A DNA stretch of 64,000 bases from Mammaliicoccus sp. Dog046. GTDB lineage: Bacteria; Bacillota; Bacilli; Staphylococcales; Staphylococcaceae. The notes under the pieces are model-generated. The model was not told the DNA's origin, made no database searches, and was given only the letters and a program-made list of their open reading frames with translations. Positions 25,348-34,920 of this stretch are shown here, piece after piece (positions within the stretch are counted from its first letter, which is position 1; each line of letters opens with the position of its first letter). The position numbers and the translations under genes are program-made. The stretch is taken from assembly GCF_034039665.1 (NCBI RefSeq), contig NZ_CP120131.1, positions 310,001 through 374,000 of the forward strand. The letters are read 5' to 3'.

Positions 25348-26229
25348 ATGATGAAGATTGGATTTATAGGATTAGGCATTATGGGAAAGCCTATGGTAAA
25401 GAATTTATTAAGTGCGGATAAAGAAGTCTATGTTAATGACTTAAATAAAGAAGCAGAATTAGAAGTTGTTCAATTAGGTGCAAAAGCAGTATCAATAGAA
25501 GAAATGACAAGAGAAGTGGATTACATGATTACAATGTTGCCTAATGGCGCAATCGTTAAATCAGTTCTTTATAGTGGGGAACATGCAATTCTTAATCAAA
25601 CGGACTTGAAAGTGAAGTTGGTCATTGATATGAGTTCATTAACACCGAATGAATCAGTGGAAATTAATAAAGTAATGGGCGAGCGAGGTATTAAATATGT
25701 TGATGCACCTGTAAGTGGTGGAGAACCATTAGCGATTACTGGTGAATTAGCTGTCATGTTAGGTTGTGACGAATCAAGCTTAGATGAGATTAAAACAGTG
25801 TTGGCGCCAATTTCAGCTTCAGTAGTAAGAGTAGGAGATGTTGGTGCAGGCAGTGTCGTTAAATTAGCCAATCAAATTATTGTGAATACTAATATTGCTG
25901 CATTATCAGAAGCTGTTGTATTAGCGAAGAAATTTGATATTGATCTTAATGAAATGCATCAAGCCATTCAATCAGGGTTAGCGGGCTCAGCAGTAATGGA
26001 AGCGAAATTCCCTAAAATGATTGAAGAAGACTATCAACCAGGTGGTACATTGAATATTAATTTGAAAGATTTAAAGAATGTCGTATCGACTGCAGATACA
26101 GTTGGCTTAACATTGCCAGTTGTAAGTCAAATTAAAGAAATATATAAATCTGAAGTTGCAAATGGGAATGGCTTAAATGATCATTCTGGTATTATTCAGT
26201 ATTTCGAAAAAATTAATAATTTGGGGTGA
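25348..26229 (+). CDS. 3-hydroxyacid dehydrogenase family protein (GarR / LtnD-DenD like)
   Basis: A 293-residue NAD(P)-dependent beta-hydroxyacid dehydrogenase. MKIGFIGLGIMGKPMVKNLL is the Rossmann/family signature, DAPVSGGEPLA the substrate-binding segment and GSVVKLANQIIVN carries the catalytic lysine. Family members include tartronate semialdehyde reductase and the L-threonate or D-erythronate 2-dehydrogenases. Since the next gene is a DUF1537 kinase and the third a GntP permease, oxidation of a four-carbon acid sugar to a 3-oxo-tetronate is the best guess. GGAAG lies before the ATG. Confidence 0.85.
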   Translation: MMKIGFIGLGIMGKPMVKNLLSADKEVYVNDLNKEAELEVVQLGAKAVSIEEMTREVDYMITMLPNGAIVKSVLYSGEHAILNQTDLKVKLVIDMSSLTPNESVEINKVMGERGIKYVDAPVSGGEPLAITGELAVMLGCDESSLDEIKTVLAPISASVVRVGDVGAGSVVKLANQIIVNTNIAALSEAVVLAKKFDIDLNEMHQAIQSGLAGSAVMEAKFPKMIEEDYQPGGTLNINLKDLKNVVSTADTVGLTLPVVSQIKEIYKSEVANGNGLNDHSGIIQYFEKINNLG

Positions 26230-26236
26230 TGAAAAG

Positions 26237-27604
26237 GTGTTAACACAAACGCATATAAATGAAAAAAAGAACGATTCAATAGATAAACGTTTAAACGAAC
26301 TACAATATAAGATTATTGTTCTAGATGATGATCCAACAGGTACACAAACAGTTAAAGATTTACCAGTGTATACAGAATGGACGGAAGAATGGATTGAAGA
26401 TGGTTTTCTTCAATCTAACAACATGTTTTATATTCTTACCAATTCTAGAGCTTTAAATGAAGAAGAGACAAAAATTTTACACCATGAAGTAAGCGCTAAC
26501 ATACAAAGCGTATCGAAAAAATTGAATCATCCTTATTTAATTATTAGTAGAGGAGATTCGACATTACGTGGTCACTTTTACTTAGAACCTAAAGTACTTA
26601 GTGAGTCAGCAGACCAAGTATTTGATGCAGTATTTTATATTCCAGCATTCTTTGAAGGGCATCGTTATACATTTAATGGTGTGCATTACTTAAAAGAAAA
26701 TGAAGCATATATACCTGTATCTGAAAGTGAATTTGCGAATGATACAACGTTTGGCTTCAATTCTAAATCAATGAAAGCTTTTATTAATGAAAAAAGTAAA
26801 AACACAATTAATATAGAAGATATTTATCATATTTCATTAGATTTATTAAGAAAGAGAGACAAAACAGCAATCCATGCATTGTTTAATGAGTTATCTCATT
26901 TTGATCAAGTAGTTGTAGATGCGGTTAATGATGAAGATATGGATTTCTTCGTATCGTGTTTAACGTCTTATTTATTAGAGCACGACAAACGATTTATTTT
27001 TAGAACGGCGGCATCTTTTGTAAAAGCGATTTGTGAAACACCTGGAGAAATGATTAATTTAAGATCATATGAAGAAAATCAGCATGGTGGCATGATTGTT
27101 GTTGGTTCTCATGTGAAGAAATCGTCGGAACAGCTTGAGTATTTATTGAATCATACTCAGATTAAAGGAATTGAATTTGATGTGAAAGAAGTGATTAAAC
27201 CATCACTTCCGCTATATATCATTGAAATGACAGAAAAAGTTGAGAGCTACATTGAGAATGGTCAAGATGTTGTTATATATACATCTCGAGATGTGATTAG
27301 AACAGAAGATTTACAAAACAATTTAAGCATTTCAACAACCATCTCAAATAGTTTAGTGACAATCGTTTCTCATTTAAAGATTCAACCTAAATTTATTATC
27401 GCGAAAGGCGGTATAACGTCTAGTGATGTAGCAACGAAAGGGTTACAAATTAAAAAAGCAACAGTCGTTGGTCAAATTACACAAGGTGTGCCTGTGTGGT
27501 TAACAGGTAAAGAAGCGAAGTACCATCACATGCCATATGTGATATTTCCTGGCAATGTAGGTGAAGCATCAACATTAAGCGAAGTTTATGAATTAAATAA
27601 ATAA
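26237..27604 (+). CDS. DUF1537 family acid-sugar kinase (OtnK-like)
   Basis: A 455-residue kinase of the four-carbon acid sugar kinase family, known to include 3-oxo-tetronate 4-kinase (OtnK) and D-threonate kinase (DtnK). Seen motifs: IIVLDDDPTGTQTV (N-terminal substrate domain), ISRGDSTLRGHFYLEP, and in the C-terminal nucleotide domain GSHVKKSSEQL, AKGGITSSDVATKGL and FPGNVGE. Start: GTG at 26237 with GGGG about 10 nt upstream; the longer frame begins inside the preceding gene. It follows the dehydrogenase by 7 bp. A second, divergent DUF1537 kinase lies at 40919. The OtnC decarboxylase and OtnI isomerase expected downstream are not here. Confidence 0.88.
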   Translation: MLTQTHINEKKNDSIDKRLNELQYKIIVLDDDPTGTQTVKDLPVYTEWTEEWIEDGFLQSNNMFYILTNSRALNEEETKILHHEVSANIQSVSKKLNHPYLIISRGDSTLRGHFYLEPKVLSESADQVFDAVFYIPAFFEGHRYTFNGVHYLKENEAYIPVSESEFANDTTFGFNSKSMKAFINEKSKNTINIEDIYHISLDLLRKRDKTAIHALFNELSHFDQVVVDAVNDEDMDFFVSCLTSYLLEHDKRFIFRTAASFVKAICETPGEMINLRSYEENQHGGMIVVGSHVKKSSEQLEYLLNHTQIKGIEFDVKEVIKPSLPLYIIEMTEKVESYIENGQDVVIYTSRDVIRTEDLQNNLSISTTISNSLVTIVSHLKIQPKFIIAKGGITSSDVATKGLQIKKATVVGQITQGVPVWLTGKEAKYHHMPYVIFPGNVGEASTLSEVYELNK

Positions 27605-27630
27605 TATATAAATAGAGATGAGGGATGATT

Positions 27631-28992
27631 ATGTTTGGAGAATATTGGCCACTAGTGAGTGTCGTTATAGGGGTGCTTATATTACTTATACTGATTATGT
27701 ACTTAAAATTAAATACCTTTATTGCTTTAATAATGACGTCGATGATTACGGGAATCATCTTAGGTATGCCACTAGATAAGATTGTAGAAACAGTTGAAAA
27801 GGGAATGGGCGATACGTTAGGTCATATTGCGATTATCTTTGGATTGGGCTCGATTTTAGGAAAGTTATTATCTGATGGTGGTGGCGCAACAAGAATTGCT
27901 GACACATTGATCAATACATTTGGTAAAAAATATGTGACATGGGCAATGATTATTGCATCATTTATTATAGGGATTTCATTATTTTTAGAAGTCGCATTTG
28001 TATTATTAATTCCTTTAGTATTTACTTTAGCTAAAAGAATGAAAATATCGAATTTACAGGTTGGGATTCCAATGGGGACTTCAATTGCTGTGACACACGG
28101 ATTTTTACCGCCACATCCTGGACCAGTTGCGATTTCTGAAGCGGTAAATGCGAATATTGGACAAGTATTACTTTATGGGTTAATTATTGGAATACCGTTA
28201 GCAATTATTGTTGGTGGTACATTCCCTAAAATTGCGCGTGTTCTAGCACCTAGCGCATTTGAAAAAGAAGGTAATACAGCAAGTATTGGAAAGATGGCAA
28301 CAATCGATCCTAATAAATTACCAGGATTCGGCATAAGTTTGTTAACGGCTTTATTGCCAGTTATATTAATGCTGTTTGCAACAGTAGTACAATTGATTAC
28401 TGGACATGATCAAGGACCTACAAATTGGTTTGAATCTATTGTATTTTTACTAGGTTCATCAGTAAGTGCAATGCTTATAGCTGTGTTATTTGCCATTTAC
28501 TCTATGGGTATTAAACAATCTAAGAATATGACAGAAATTACGAAGACTTTTGAGGAAGCTATTGGGCCAATCGCAATGTTACTGCTTATTATTGGTGGCG
28601 GTGGAACGTTTAAACAAGTATTAATAGATGGTGGAGTTGGAGATACAATTTCAACAATCTTCCACGGTACAAATATGTCACCAATTTTCTTAGCATGGTT
28701 AGCAGCTGCATTATTAAGAGTTGCTTTAGGATCTACTACAGTTGCAGCAATTTCTTCAGTTGGTATCGTCTTACCATTACTGACATCGTCTGATGTTAAT
28801 ATTTCATTAGTCGTATTAGCGATTGGGGCAGGTAGTATATTCTGTTCACATGTGAATGATGCAGGTTTCTGGATGTTTAAAGAATATTTTGGACTAACAA
28901 TTAAAGAGACATTTTTAACATGGACATTGTTAGAATCTATCTTATCAGTACTCGGTCTAGTGTTTATTTTATTAGCTAATATGATGTTATAA
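27631..28992 (+). CDS. GntP family gluconate/acid-sugar permease
   Basis: A 453-residue protein with 12 to 14 membrane segments. TSIAVTHGFLPPHPGPVAIS, the HVNDAGFWMFKEYFG motif and the C-terminal region are diagnostic for GntP-type proton symporters, which carry gluconate, glycerate, or threonate/erythronate in similar clusters. The ATG at 27631 is chosen over 27625 because GAGGG lies 6 nt before it. It is the third gene of the GntR-controlled cluster and presumably imports the acid used by the dehydrogenase and kinase. Confidence 0.92.
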   Translation: MFGEYWPLVSVVIGVLILLILIMYLKLNTFIALIMTSMITGIILGMPLDKIVETVEKGMGDTLGHIAIIFGLGSILGKLLSDGGGATRIADTLINTFGKKYVTWAMIIASFIIGISLFLEVAFVLLIPLVFTLAKRMKISNLQVGIPMGTSIAVTHGFLPPHPGPVAISEAVNANIGQVLLYGLIIGIPLAIIVGGTFPKIARVLAPSAFEKEGNTASIGKMATIDPNKLPGFGISLLTALLPVILMLFATVVQLITGHDQGPTNWFESIVFLLGSSVSAMLIAVLFAIYSMGIKQSKNMTEITKTFEEAIGPIAMLLLIIGGGGTFKQVLIDGGVGDTISTIFHGTNMSPIFLAWLAAALLRVALGSTTVAAISSVGIVLPLLTSSDVNISLVVLAIGAGSIFCSHVNDAGFWMFKEYFGLTIKETFLTWTLLESILSVLGLVFILLANMML

Positions 28993-29068
28993 ATCAGCTG
29001 ATCTTAATGTACAAATTCATCATTTACAGGTATGATGAAATCGAAATTAAACATTAAGGAGCATGCTT

Positions 29069-29683
29069 ATGTGGGTAGATATTACACAATCATTAACAAA
29101 CCGAATTGCTAATTGGCCTGGAGACGAGGCGTTTCATTTTAAATTGGCTGAAACAAAAGATGATAACGGAGTAGTCAATATAGGTAGTATTTCGACAACA
29201 ACACATATCGGTACGCACATGGATGCACCGTTTCATTTTGATAATGAAGGAATAACGATAGATCAAATCGATGTGAACCGATTAATTGGAAAAGCAACAC
29301 TCGTTGAATGTATAGGCGAAGATATCATTACAAAAGAAATGTTAATGGACAAGGCGATTAAAGGAACAATTATTATGATAAAAACGCAAGAGCGGGCGAA
29401 CCCAGAAAGATTCCCAGAAGAAGTTCCTGCCTTAACCGAAGATGCAATCAACTATTTAGCGTCAATTGATATTAAAGTATTTGGAATTGATGTACCCTCT
29501 GTTGATAAAATAGCATCGACAACATTAGATAATCACCATACATTTCAAAAATGCGATATAATCAATATCGAAAATTTATTACTAGAAGATGTATCAGAAG
29601 GATATTATGACTTCATCGGCTTACCCCTAAAAGTCGTTGGAGCAGATGGATGTCCGATAAGAGCTGTTATATCTAGGATTTAA
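29069..29683 (+). CDS. Cyclase-family metallohydrolase (arylformamidase-like)
   Basis: A 204-residue protein of the cyclase/kynurenine formamidase (KynB) family. The metal-binding HXGTHXDXPXHF motif is present as HIGTHMDAPFHF, and GIDVPSVDK and the late HTFQ histidine region follow. Such enzymes hydrolyse N-formylkynurenine, or amide or lactone bonds in other substrates. No other tryptophan-degradation gene is in the window, so KynB activity is not assured. ATG 29069 has AAGGAG 7 nt upstream. It may have its own promoter in the 76-bp gap after the permease. Confidence 0.85.
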   Translation: MWVDITQSLTNRIANWPGDEAFHFKLAETKDDNGVVNIGSISTTTHIGTHMDAPFHFDNEGITIDQIDVNRLIGKATLVECIGEDIITKEMLMDKAIKGTIIMIKTQERANPERFPEEVPALTEDAINYLASIDIKVFGIDVPSVDKIASTTLDNHHTFQKCDIINIENLLLEDVSEGYYDFIGLPLKVVGADGCPIRAVISRI

Positions 29684-29717
29684 AAATGATTTGAAGAGAA
29701 GTTTATTTATTGATAGA

Positions 29718-29753
29718 AGATATCGTGCGATGAGGTATGAAACGCACGAAGAC
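29718..29753. repeat. Single palindromic repeat copy (family G)
   Basis: CGTGCG (29724-29729), a 13-nt loop and CGCACG (29743-29748), matching the 52-bp units at 7745-7887. Located between convergent genes. Confidence 0.88.
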
Positions 29754-29784
29754 TTTGGATATCTCTAATCCCAACATTAAAGAA

Positions 29785-29949
29785 AGAGGCTGGGACATAA
29801 TATATGTCTCAGCCGTTTTTAGTATCTTGGCAGTAGATGACTGAGTTGAAAATGCGCTTATATCAAGCTTTTTTCAACTCTAGTCATCCTTGCCGGGGCG
29901 GGACTACGAAATCTTTTTTTATAAATTAGATTTCTGTCCCGCTCCCTTT
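29785..29949. repeat. Staphylococcal structured intergenic element, full length
   Basis: Starts with a terminator-like hairpin (GGCTGGGACATAA ... GTCTCAGCC, then T5), then CTTGGCAGTAGATGACT and a nested stem (GAGTTGAAAA with TTTTTTCAACTC; ATGACT with AGTCAT), TTGCCGGGGCGGGACTACGAAAT, and ends with TTCTGTCCCGCTCC. Similar elements are scattered in staphylococcal genomes, as I recall. It likely terminates both flanking convergent genes. A shortened copy is at 48236-48306. Confidence 0.75.
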
Positions 29950-29955
29950 CTTCTA

Positions 29956-30351
29956 TTAAATAGAATCTGTATGTTGTTTCTCAACCAATATCCATTTAGA
30001 TAATATAAATGTGACGGGTATAGTTATAATAAGACCGACAAACGGAGCAAAGGTTTCATTAATATGTAGCCATTGTACAAAAACATATAATAACAATGTT
30101 TGTAATCCCATATTGACGACTTGTGTAAGTGGAAACTGTATAAATTTTTTAATCGTTGGTTGTACATGGTACACAAAATAACAATTTAAATAAAATGAAA
30201 TAATAAAACTCACAACAAACCCAGTTAAATGACTGACGAGGTAATTAATATCTAATATTTTTAACATGAGCAGATAAACCCAGTAGTAGTTCACTGTATT
30301 TATACCGCCCACAATGATAAATCGGAAAATTTCACCGTACTTTTTGTACAT
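29956..30351 (-). CDS. GtrA family membrane protein
   Basis: A 131-residue protein with four predicted membrane segments. FIIVGGINTVNYYWVYLLML, then SHLTGFVVSFIISFYLNCYFVY and the final helix pair fit the GtrA-like family, thought to act as flippases or modulators in polyprenyl-linked sugar transfer to the cell surface. No glycosyltransferase is adjacent, so the pathway is unknown. Start with GGAGA upstream. Confidence 0.85.
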   Translation of the reverse strand: MYKKYGEIFRFIIVGGINTVNYYWVYLLMLKILDINYLVSHLTGFVVSFIISFYLNCYFVYHVQPTIKKFIQFPLTQVVNMGLQTLLLYVFVQWLHINETFAPFVGLIITIPVTFILSKWILVEKQHTDSI

Positions 30352-30474
30352 ATTTGTTTCTCCTTAATCGTGTTCTATTCTAGTGTGTCTGAATTTTAAA
30401 ATGTTTTGATATTATTGTATACCCATAATGAGAAACGTACAAAGATAATGTGATTCTTTTTCAAAAATAAAAAA

Positions 30475-30516
30475 GCATTTGGATGCATAAATGTTTTATG
30501 CCCAAATGCTTTGTAT
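30475..30516 (-). terminator. Terminator of azoR
   Basis: AGCATTTGG and CCAAATGCT flank an inner inverted ATGCATAAA/TTTTATGC segment, with an A-run on the plus strand serving as U-tract for the minus-strand gene. Confidence 0.85.
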
Positions 30517-30526
30517 TGATTAACTA

Positions 30527-31162
30527 TTAGAAAGTTTGTCCTAATGATTTAGCGCGAGCTATACCATCAGCTTTGATTTCTTCTGCTTTTTCTGGTGAAG
30601 CATTATGACCTTCAACGATTAATCCGTCGAAATCAGTAATACCATAGAAGCCCATCATTTGACCAATGTAACGGTGTCCCATTTCTAATTCTGCTGCTGG
30701 ACCTTCACTGTAGTATCCGCCACGTGCTTGGATATGAAGTGCTTTTTTGTCTGGTAATAAACCAACTGGACCTTCTGCAGTATATTTGAATGTTTTACCT
30801 GCTACTGATACTGAATCTAAGTATGCTTTCATAACTGGAGGGAATGAGAAGTTCCAGAATGGAGTTACGAATACATATTTGTCAGCTTGAATGAATTGAT
30901 CACTTAATTCATTAAGACGTTGTACTTTACCTTGTTCGCCTTCTGATAATTCTTCAAATCCTTGACCTGATTGTAATTTACCCCAACCAGCAAATACATC
31001 TGCATCAATTTGTGGAATATATGAATTATATAAATCGATATGAACGACTTCATCGTTTGGATTTGTTGCTTTATAGCTTTCGATAAAAGCTTGAGCTGTT
31101 GCCATTGAGAATGATACTGTTTCATCATGTGGATGAGCTGTAATAAATAATACTTGTGACAT
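30527..31162 (-). CDS. azoR: FMN-dependent NADH-azoreductase
   Basis: A 211-residue flavodoxin-like quinone/azo reductase. [18 protein letters not shown] holds the FMN phosphate loop, [20 protein letters not shown] the NAD(P)H/flavin region and GGYYSEGPA the later active-site loop of AzoR. These enzymes reduce azo dyes and quinones by two electrons and protect against thiol stress. GGAAGGAA lies 9 nt before the ATG. Single gene with its own terminator. Confidence 0.92.
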   Translation of the reverse strand: MSQVLFITAHPHDETVSFSMATAQAFIESYKATNPNDEVVHIDLYNSYIPQIDADVFAGWGKLQSGQGFEELSEGEQGKVQRLNELSDQFIQADKYVFVTPFWNFSFPPVMKAYLDSVSVAGKTFKYTAEGPVGLLPDKKALHIQARGGYYSEGPAAELEMGHRYIGQMMGFYGITDFDGLIVEGHNASPEKAEEIKADGIARAKSLGQTF

Positions 31163-31281
31163 ATTAAAAATTCCTTCCTGTTATAAAAATTAAACTAACT
31201 ATAATTATTATACTAAGTATTTTTTATAAATCAATAGGAATGCTTATGAAAAAAGTGAGATATTACACTTGAGCATCACGC

Positions 31282-32091
31282 TTAAACGAGACTTTTTCGG
31301 ATTTTACTAGAAATCATATCGATCAGTGCGACCATGACAACTAAGCCAATCAGTATAATGCCTACACGATCCCATGTTCTTGTTTGAAGTGCAAATATGA
31401 GTGGTGTACCAATACCGCCTGCACCAATAAGACCTAGAATAGAAGCGGATCTTAAATTGAGTTCGAAACGATATAACACTAACGATAAATATGACGGTAA
31501 TATTTGTGGCACAACAGCAAACATTAAAGTCTTAATAGAGTTTGCACCACTGGCCACGAGTGATTCAGTAGGGCTAAGGTCGAGATTCTCTAAATCTTCA
31601 GCAAATAATTTACCCATCATACCAATAGAATGTATACCGAGTGCAAGTACACCTGAAAATGATCCAGGTCCAACAGCTTTTATAAAAATAATAGCCATCA
31701 CAATTTCAGGGAAAACTCTAATGACACTCAATACAAATTTACTGACACTTGAAACTGGCTTGTTTTTTACCATATTTTTAGCAGCGATAAAAGCAAATGG
31801 AATACAAATGATTGCTGATAAAAACGTACTAATCACAGCGATAGCAAATGTTTCGAGTAAACCTCGTAATAAGTCTTCACCTTCAGGAATATAAACATAT
31901 GACCAGTCTGGGTGTATCAGTCCATCGATAATTGAACGGAGTATTGTACCTGATTGTGATTTGATCTCAAAAGCAGGAATACCAACGAATGCCCAAATTA
32001 ATAAAATGACAATGATGATTGAGATTATCCAGCGACGAATGAGGTGTTTCTGTTGATAAGGTTGTTGAATTTCAAATTGTGTTTGTGTCAT
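31282..32091 (-). CDS. phnE: Phosphonate-type ABC transporter permease (second)
   Basis: A 269-residue inner-membrane permease with six helices and the EAA-type loop GANSIKTLMFAVVPQILPSYLS. RSASILGLIGAGGIGTPL is the PhnE signature, shared with the preceding paralogue (RAAAVLGLVGAGGIGLYY). It overlaps the upstream phnE by 4 bp (ATGA), so the two are translationally coupled and probably form a heterodimeric channel. Last gene of the phnD-phnC-phnE-phnE operon. No carbon-phosphorus lyase genes are present, so the substrate may be phosphite, phosphate or a phosphonate ester. Confidence 0.9.
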   Translation of the reverse strand: MTQTQFEIQQPYQQKHLIRRWIISIIIVILLIWAFVGIPAFEIKSQSGTILRSIIDGLIHPDWSYVYIPEGEDLLRGLLETFAIAVISTFLSAIICIPFAFIAAKNMVKNKPVSSVSKFVLSVIRVFPEIVMAIIFIKAVGPGSFSGVLALGIHSIGMMGKLFAEDLENLDLSPTESLVASGANSIKTLMFAVVPQILPSYLSLVLYRFELNLRSASILGLIGAGGIGTPLIFALQTRTWDRVGIILIGLVVMVALIDMISSKIRKSLV

Positions 32092-32885
32092 GTCAGACGT
32101 TCCCTCACTTTCGTACTTAATAAGTCAATCAACACAACGATAACAAGCGTTACCAGTATGATTGTTAATGTTTTCGGATATTGGAATAAACCTAATGTTT
32201 GATCATAATATAAACCAATGCCGCCCGCGCCAACTAAACCTAACACGGCCGCAGCACGTATATTAATTTCAAATGCATATAACACGTAAGACATGTATGG
32301 TGCAATCGCTTGAGGAATAACAGCATATGTTATCCATTTTATTTTGTTAGCACCAACAGCGGTCATGGATTCTAATGGCCCATCGTCTATACTTTCCAAT
32401 GATTCATACATCAATTTGGAAATGATACTAATAGATAGAATAATAATCGCCAAAATACCAGGAATTTGTCCGATGCCGAAAATAGCAACAAATACTGCCG
32501 CTAATAATAAATCCGGTACAGTTCTGACGATATTTAAGATGAAACGACAAGGTATAGAAATCAAGCTTGATTTAATTACGTTATTAGCACAAACGATTGA
32601 AATGGGTATTGAAAGAATAGCACCGATAAAAGTACCAACAATAGCCATTCTGATCGTATCGAGCATCGGTTGTGTAATGCTTGAAAGATAACTTAAATCT
32701 GGCGGAAACATACTCTTAAACAGTTCGATCATTTGAGGCAAACCATACATTAAGTCTGCCAAACTAAATTTAGTATATAAAAAGCTCCAAATAACTAGTG
32801 CAATCACGATAATAACCGCAACGACTTGTTTAATTGATGAGCGACGTTGCATATAAGGGGCGAGATGATCTTGTTCATTCTCCAT
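32088..32885 (-). CDS. phnE: Phosphonate-type ABC transporter permease (first)
   Basis: A 265-residue permease with the binding-protein-dependent transport domain. GANKIKWITYAVIPQAIAPYMS is the EAA loop that contacts PhnC; RAAAVLGLVGAGGIG the PhnE signature. It starts one base after phnC ends and overlaps the second phnE, as in a tight operon. The paralogous pair is the arrangement seen in S. aureus phn operons. Confidence 0.9.
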   Translation of the reverse strand: MENEQDHLAPYMQRRSSIKQVVAVIIVIALVIWSFLYTKFSLADLMYGLPQMIELFKSMFPPDLSYLSSITQPMLDTIRMAIVGTFIGAILSIPISIVCANNVIKSSLISIPCRFILNIVRTVPDLLLAAVFVAIFGIGQIPGILAIIILSISIISKLMYESLESIDDGPLESMTAVGANKIKWITYAVIPQAIAPYMSYVLYAFEINIRAAAVLGLVGAGGIGLYYDQTLGLFQYPKTLTIILVTLVIVVLIDLLSTKVRERLT

Positions 32886-33659
32886 TTATTGCACCCCTAA
32901 TCTTTCGTCATTTTTAATATGACGACCGTAAATTTCTGAGAAAGTATCATCATCAGCTTCTGATGTTGGGCCGTCAAAGACCAATTCTCCCGCGCGTAAT
33001 CCAATGATACGAGAACCATAAGCGCGTGCTAAATCAACAAAGTGAAGATTGATAATAATTGTAATGCCGAGTTCTTCATTAATTCTCTTTAAATCATCCA
33101 TGACTTGTTTTGTCGTTAAAGGGTCTAATGACGCAACCGGTTCGTCAGCTAATATAATAGAAGATTCTTGGCATAATGCACGTGCAATCGATATACGTTG
33201 CTGTTGCCCACCAGATAATTCATCAGAGCGACTATAAGCTTTCTCTAATATATTGACTCTATCTAATGCTTCTAAAGCTTTACGTTTATCTTCTTTAGGA
33301 AATAAACCTAATACCATCTTCCAAGTAGGGTGATAACCAACGCGACCACTTAGTACATTCCGAATGACAGACGATCGTTTTACTAAATTGAAATGCTGAA
33401 AAATCATACCAATATTTCGTCTCATATGTAATAAATCTTTGCCGGAAGCTTTTGAAATGGATTTTCCATCAATGGATATGTCACCTTCAGTAATATCGTG
33501 TAGTCGATTTATAGAGCGTAATAATGTAGATTTTCCGGCACCGGATAATCCTACAATGACCGCAAAATCACCTTTCTCAATATTTAAATTAATATTATCG
33601 AGCCCTTTATGACCATTTTTATATACCTTCGTTACATTTTTAAATTCGATTTGACTCAT
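32886..33659 (-). CDS. phnC: Phosphonate-type ABC transporter ATP-binding protein
   Basis: A 257-residue ATPase. Walker A GLSGAGKS (about residue 38), Q-loop [14 protein letters not shown], signature [15 protein letters not shown], Walker [14 protein letters not shown] and switch histidine in NLHFVDLA are complete. [20 protein letters not shown] and the phrase HYNLVKR-like [19 protein letters not shown] are typical of PhnC. It energises uptake through the two PhnE subunits. A hairpin in the 82-bp gap after phnD may lower its expression relative to the binding protein. Confidence 0.93.
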   Translation of the reverse strand: MSQIEFKNVTKVYKNGHKGLDNINLNIEKGDFAVIVGLSGAGKSTLLRSINRLHDITEGDISIDGKSISKASGKDLLHMRRNIGMIFQHFNLVKRSSVIRNVLSGRVGYHPTWKMVLGLFPKEDKRKALEALDRVNILEKAYSRSDELSGGQQQRISIARALCQESSIILADEPVASLDPLTTKQVMDDLKRINEELGITIIINLHFVDLARAYGSRIIGLRAGELVFDGPTSEADDDTFSEIYGRHIKNDERLGVQ

Positions 33660-33741
33660 TTAAATCACCTTCCATTTAAATAAAAGCCCAACTCGCTAAA
33701 TAGGGAGCTGAGCTTTTACATTAGTTTGATCAACTTTAAGA

Positions 33742-34698
33742 TTATTTTTCGTTTTGATTCACTTTTTCACCATATTCACGTACGATATCAAATTGTTTAT
33801 CTTTACTGTCAACGTAACCTTCGTGGCTGTATACTTCACTAATGATTTTGTGACCTTTTTTCGTTTTTGAGATATTTTTAAATGCCGTTTTTAATTTGTC
33901 ACGCCATTTGTCATCCATATCACTACGAACAGAAATTGTATCGTTTGGAATTGGTTCAGTTAATTTCACAACTTCAGTATCTTTAAATACGTTTGGTTGG
34001 TCTTTTTTAACGATGTTACGTGCATCTTGGAATGTAACAGCGACATCTACATCACCATTCAACAATGCGATGATAGCTTGGTCATGTCCTTTAACGTTTG
34101 TAATTTCCATGTCTTTCATTGGATTAACGCCAGCATCTAGTAATTCAGCAACCGGATAAGTGTAACCAGCTGTTGATGATACATCTTGAAGTGCGATTTT
34201 CTTATCTTTCATATCCTTGAGTGATTTAATATCCGAACCTTTTTTCACAAGGAATTGTGCTTTATATTCATTAACTAACTTGTCATTATTTGAGCCATCT
34301 TTATTTACACCATATCGTTGTGCTTGTAATAATACGTCTGCAGCTTTTTGGTCATGTGCCAATGTGTACGCTGTTGGTGGTAAGAAACCAACGTCAACTT
34401 TTTTAGATTTCATTGCTTCAACAATTGTATTGTAATTCGTTGATACTGAAACTTTTACTGGAATATCTAACTCTTTAGAAAGTAATTTTTCTAATGGTTT
34501 TGCTTTTGCTTCAAGTGTATCTGCGTTTTGAGAAGGAACAAATTGAATCGTTAATGATTCAGGTTTGTATTTCTTGTCCTTTCCATCATTTGAAGATTTC
34601 GATTCTATACTTGATTCCCCGTTCCCACATGCTGCTAATACTAAAATCGCGCCTAATAAAAAAATCCATAAGCGGCTTAGATGTTTCTTTTCCCTCAT
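33742..34698 (-). CDS. phnD: Phosphonate/phosphite-type substrate-binding lipoprotein
   Basis: A 318-residue exported lipoprotein: N-terminal LLGAILVLAACGNGE gives the lipobox LAAC, with lipid attachment at Cys24. The mature part is the PhnD fold: LTIQFVPSQNADTLEAKAKP, VDVGFLPPTAYTLAH, DVSSTAGYTYPVAELL and GDVDVAVTFQDAR, matching the conserved binding-site loops (including STAGY). It captures phosphate-, phosphite- or phosphonate-type ligands and delivers them to PhnE. First gene of the operon, read divergently from the secreted protein gene. Confidence 0.92.
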   Translation of the reverse strand: MREKKHLSRLWIFLLGAILVLAACGNGESSIESKSSNDGKDKKYKPESLTIQFVPSQNADTLEAKAKPLEKLLSKELDIPVKVSVSTNYNTIVEAMKSKKVDVGFLPPTAYTLAHDQKAADVLLQAQRYGVNKDGSNNDKLVNEYKAQFLVKKGSDIKSLKDMKDKKIALQDVSSTAGYTYPVAELLDAGVNPMKDMEITNVKGHDQAIIALLNGDVDVAVTFQDARNIVKKDQPNVFKDTEVVKLTEPIPNDTISVRSDMDDKWRDKLKTAFKNISKTKKGHKIISEVYSHEGYVDSKDKQFDIVREYGEKVNQNEK

Positions 34699-34920
34699 AA
34701 TTTTTACGCCTCCGACTATGTATAATAACTATCTACATGTAAAATGTTATCATAAGGAGAAGTCATATTTTATTTGAAATTGGTAAACTATGTAAATGTT
34801 TTGTTATATGTTTAAAGGGCTTACATATTATGTAACGATTATCGTAAGTTTCGGTTAATAAACATAAATGTGCATGTTTTTTGATTAGAATGGATTCATC
34901 AAAGAAAAGGGAGTGGCATA

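Noticed and set aside
31397-31894. 165-residue frame antisense to phnE
   Set aside because: Shadow frame; the phn operon genes on the other strand are complete and coupled.
34740-34920. PhoP boxes upstream of phnD
   Set aside because: TTTACA-like hexamers occur but with a 9-bp and not 11-bp spacing; not supportable.
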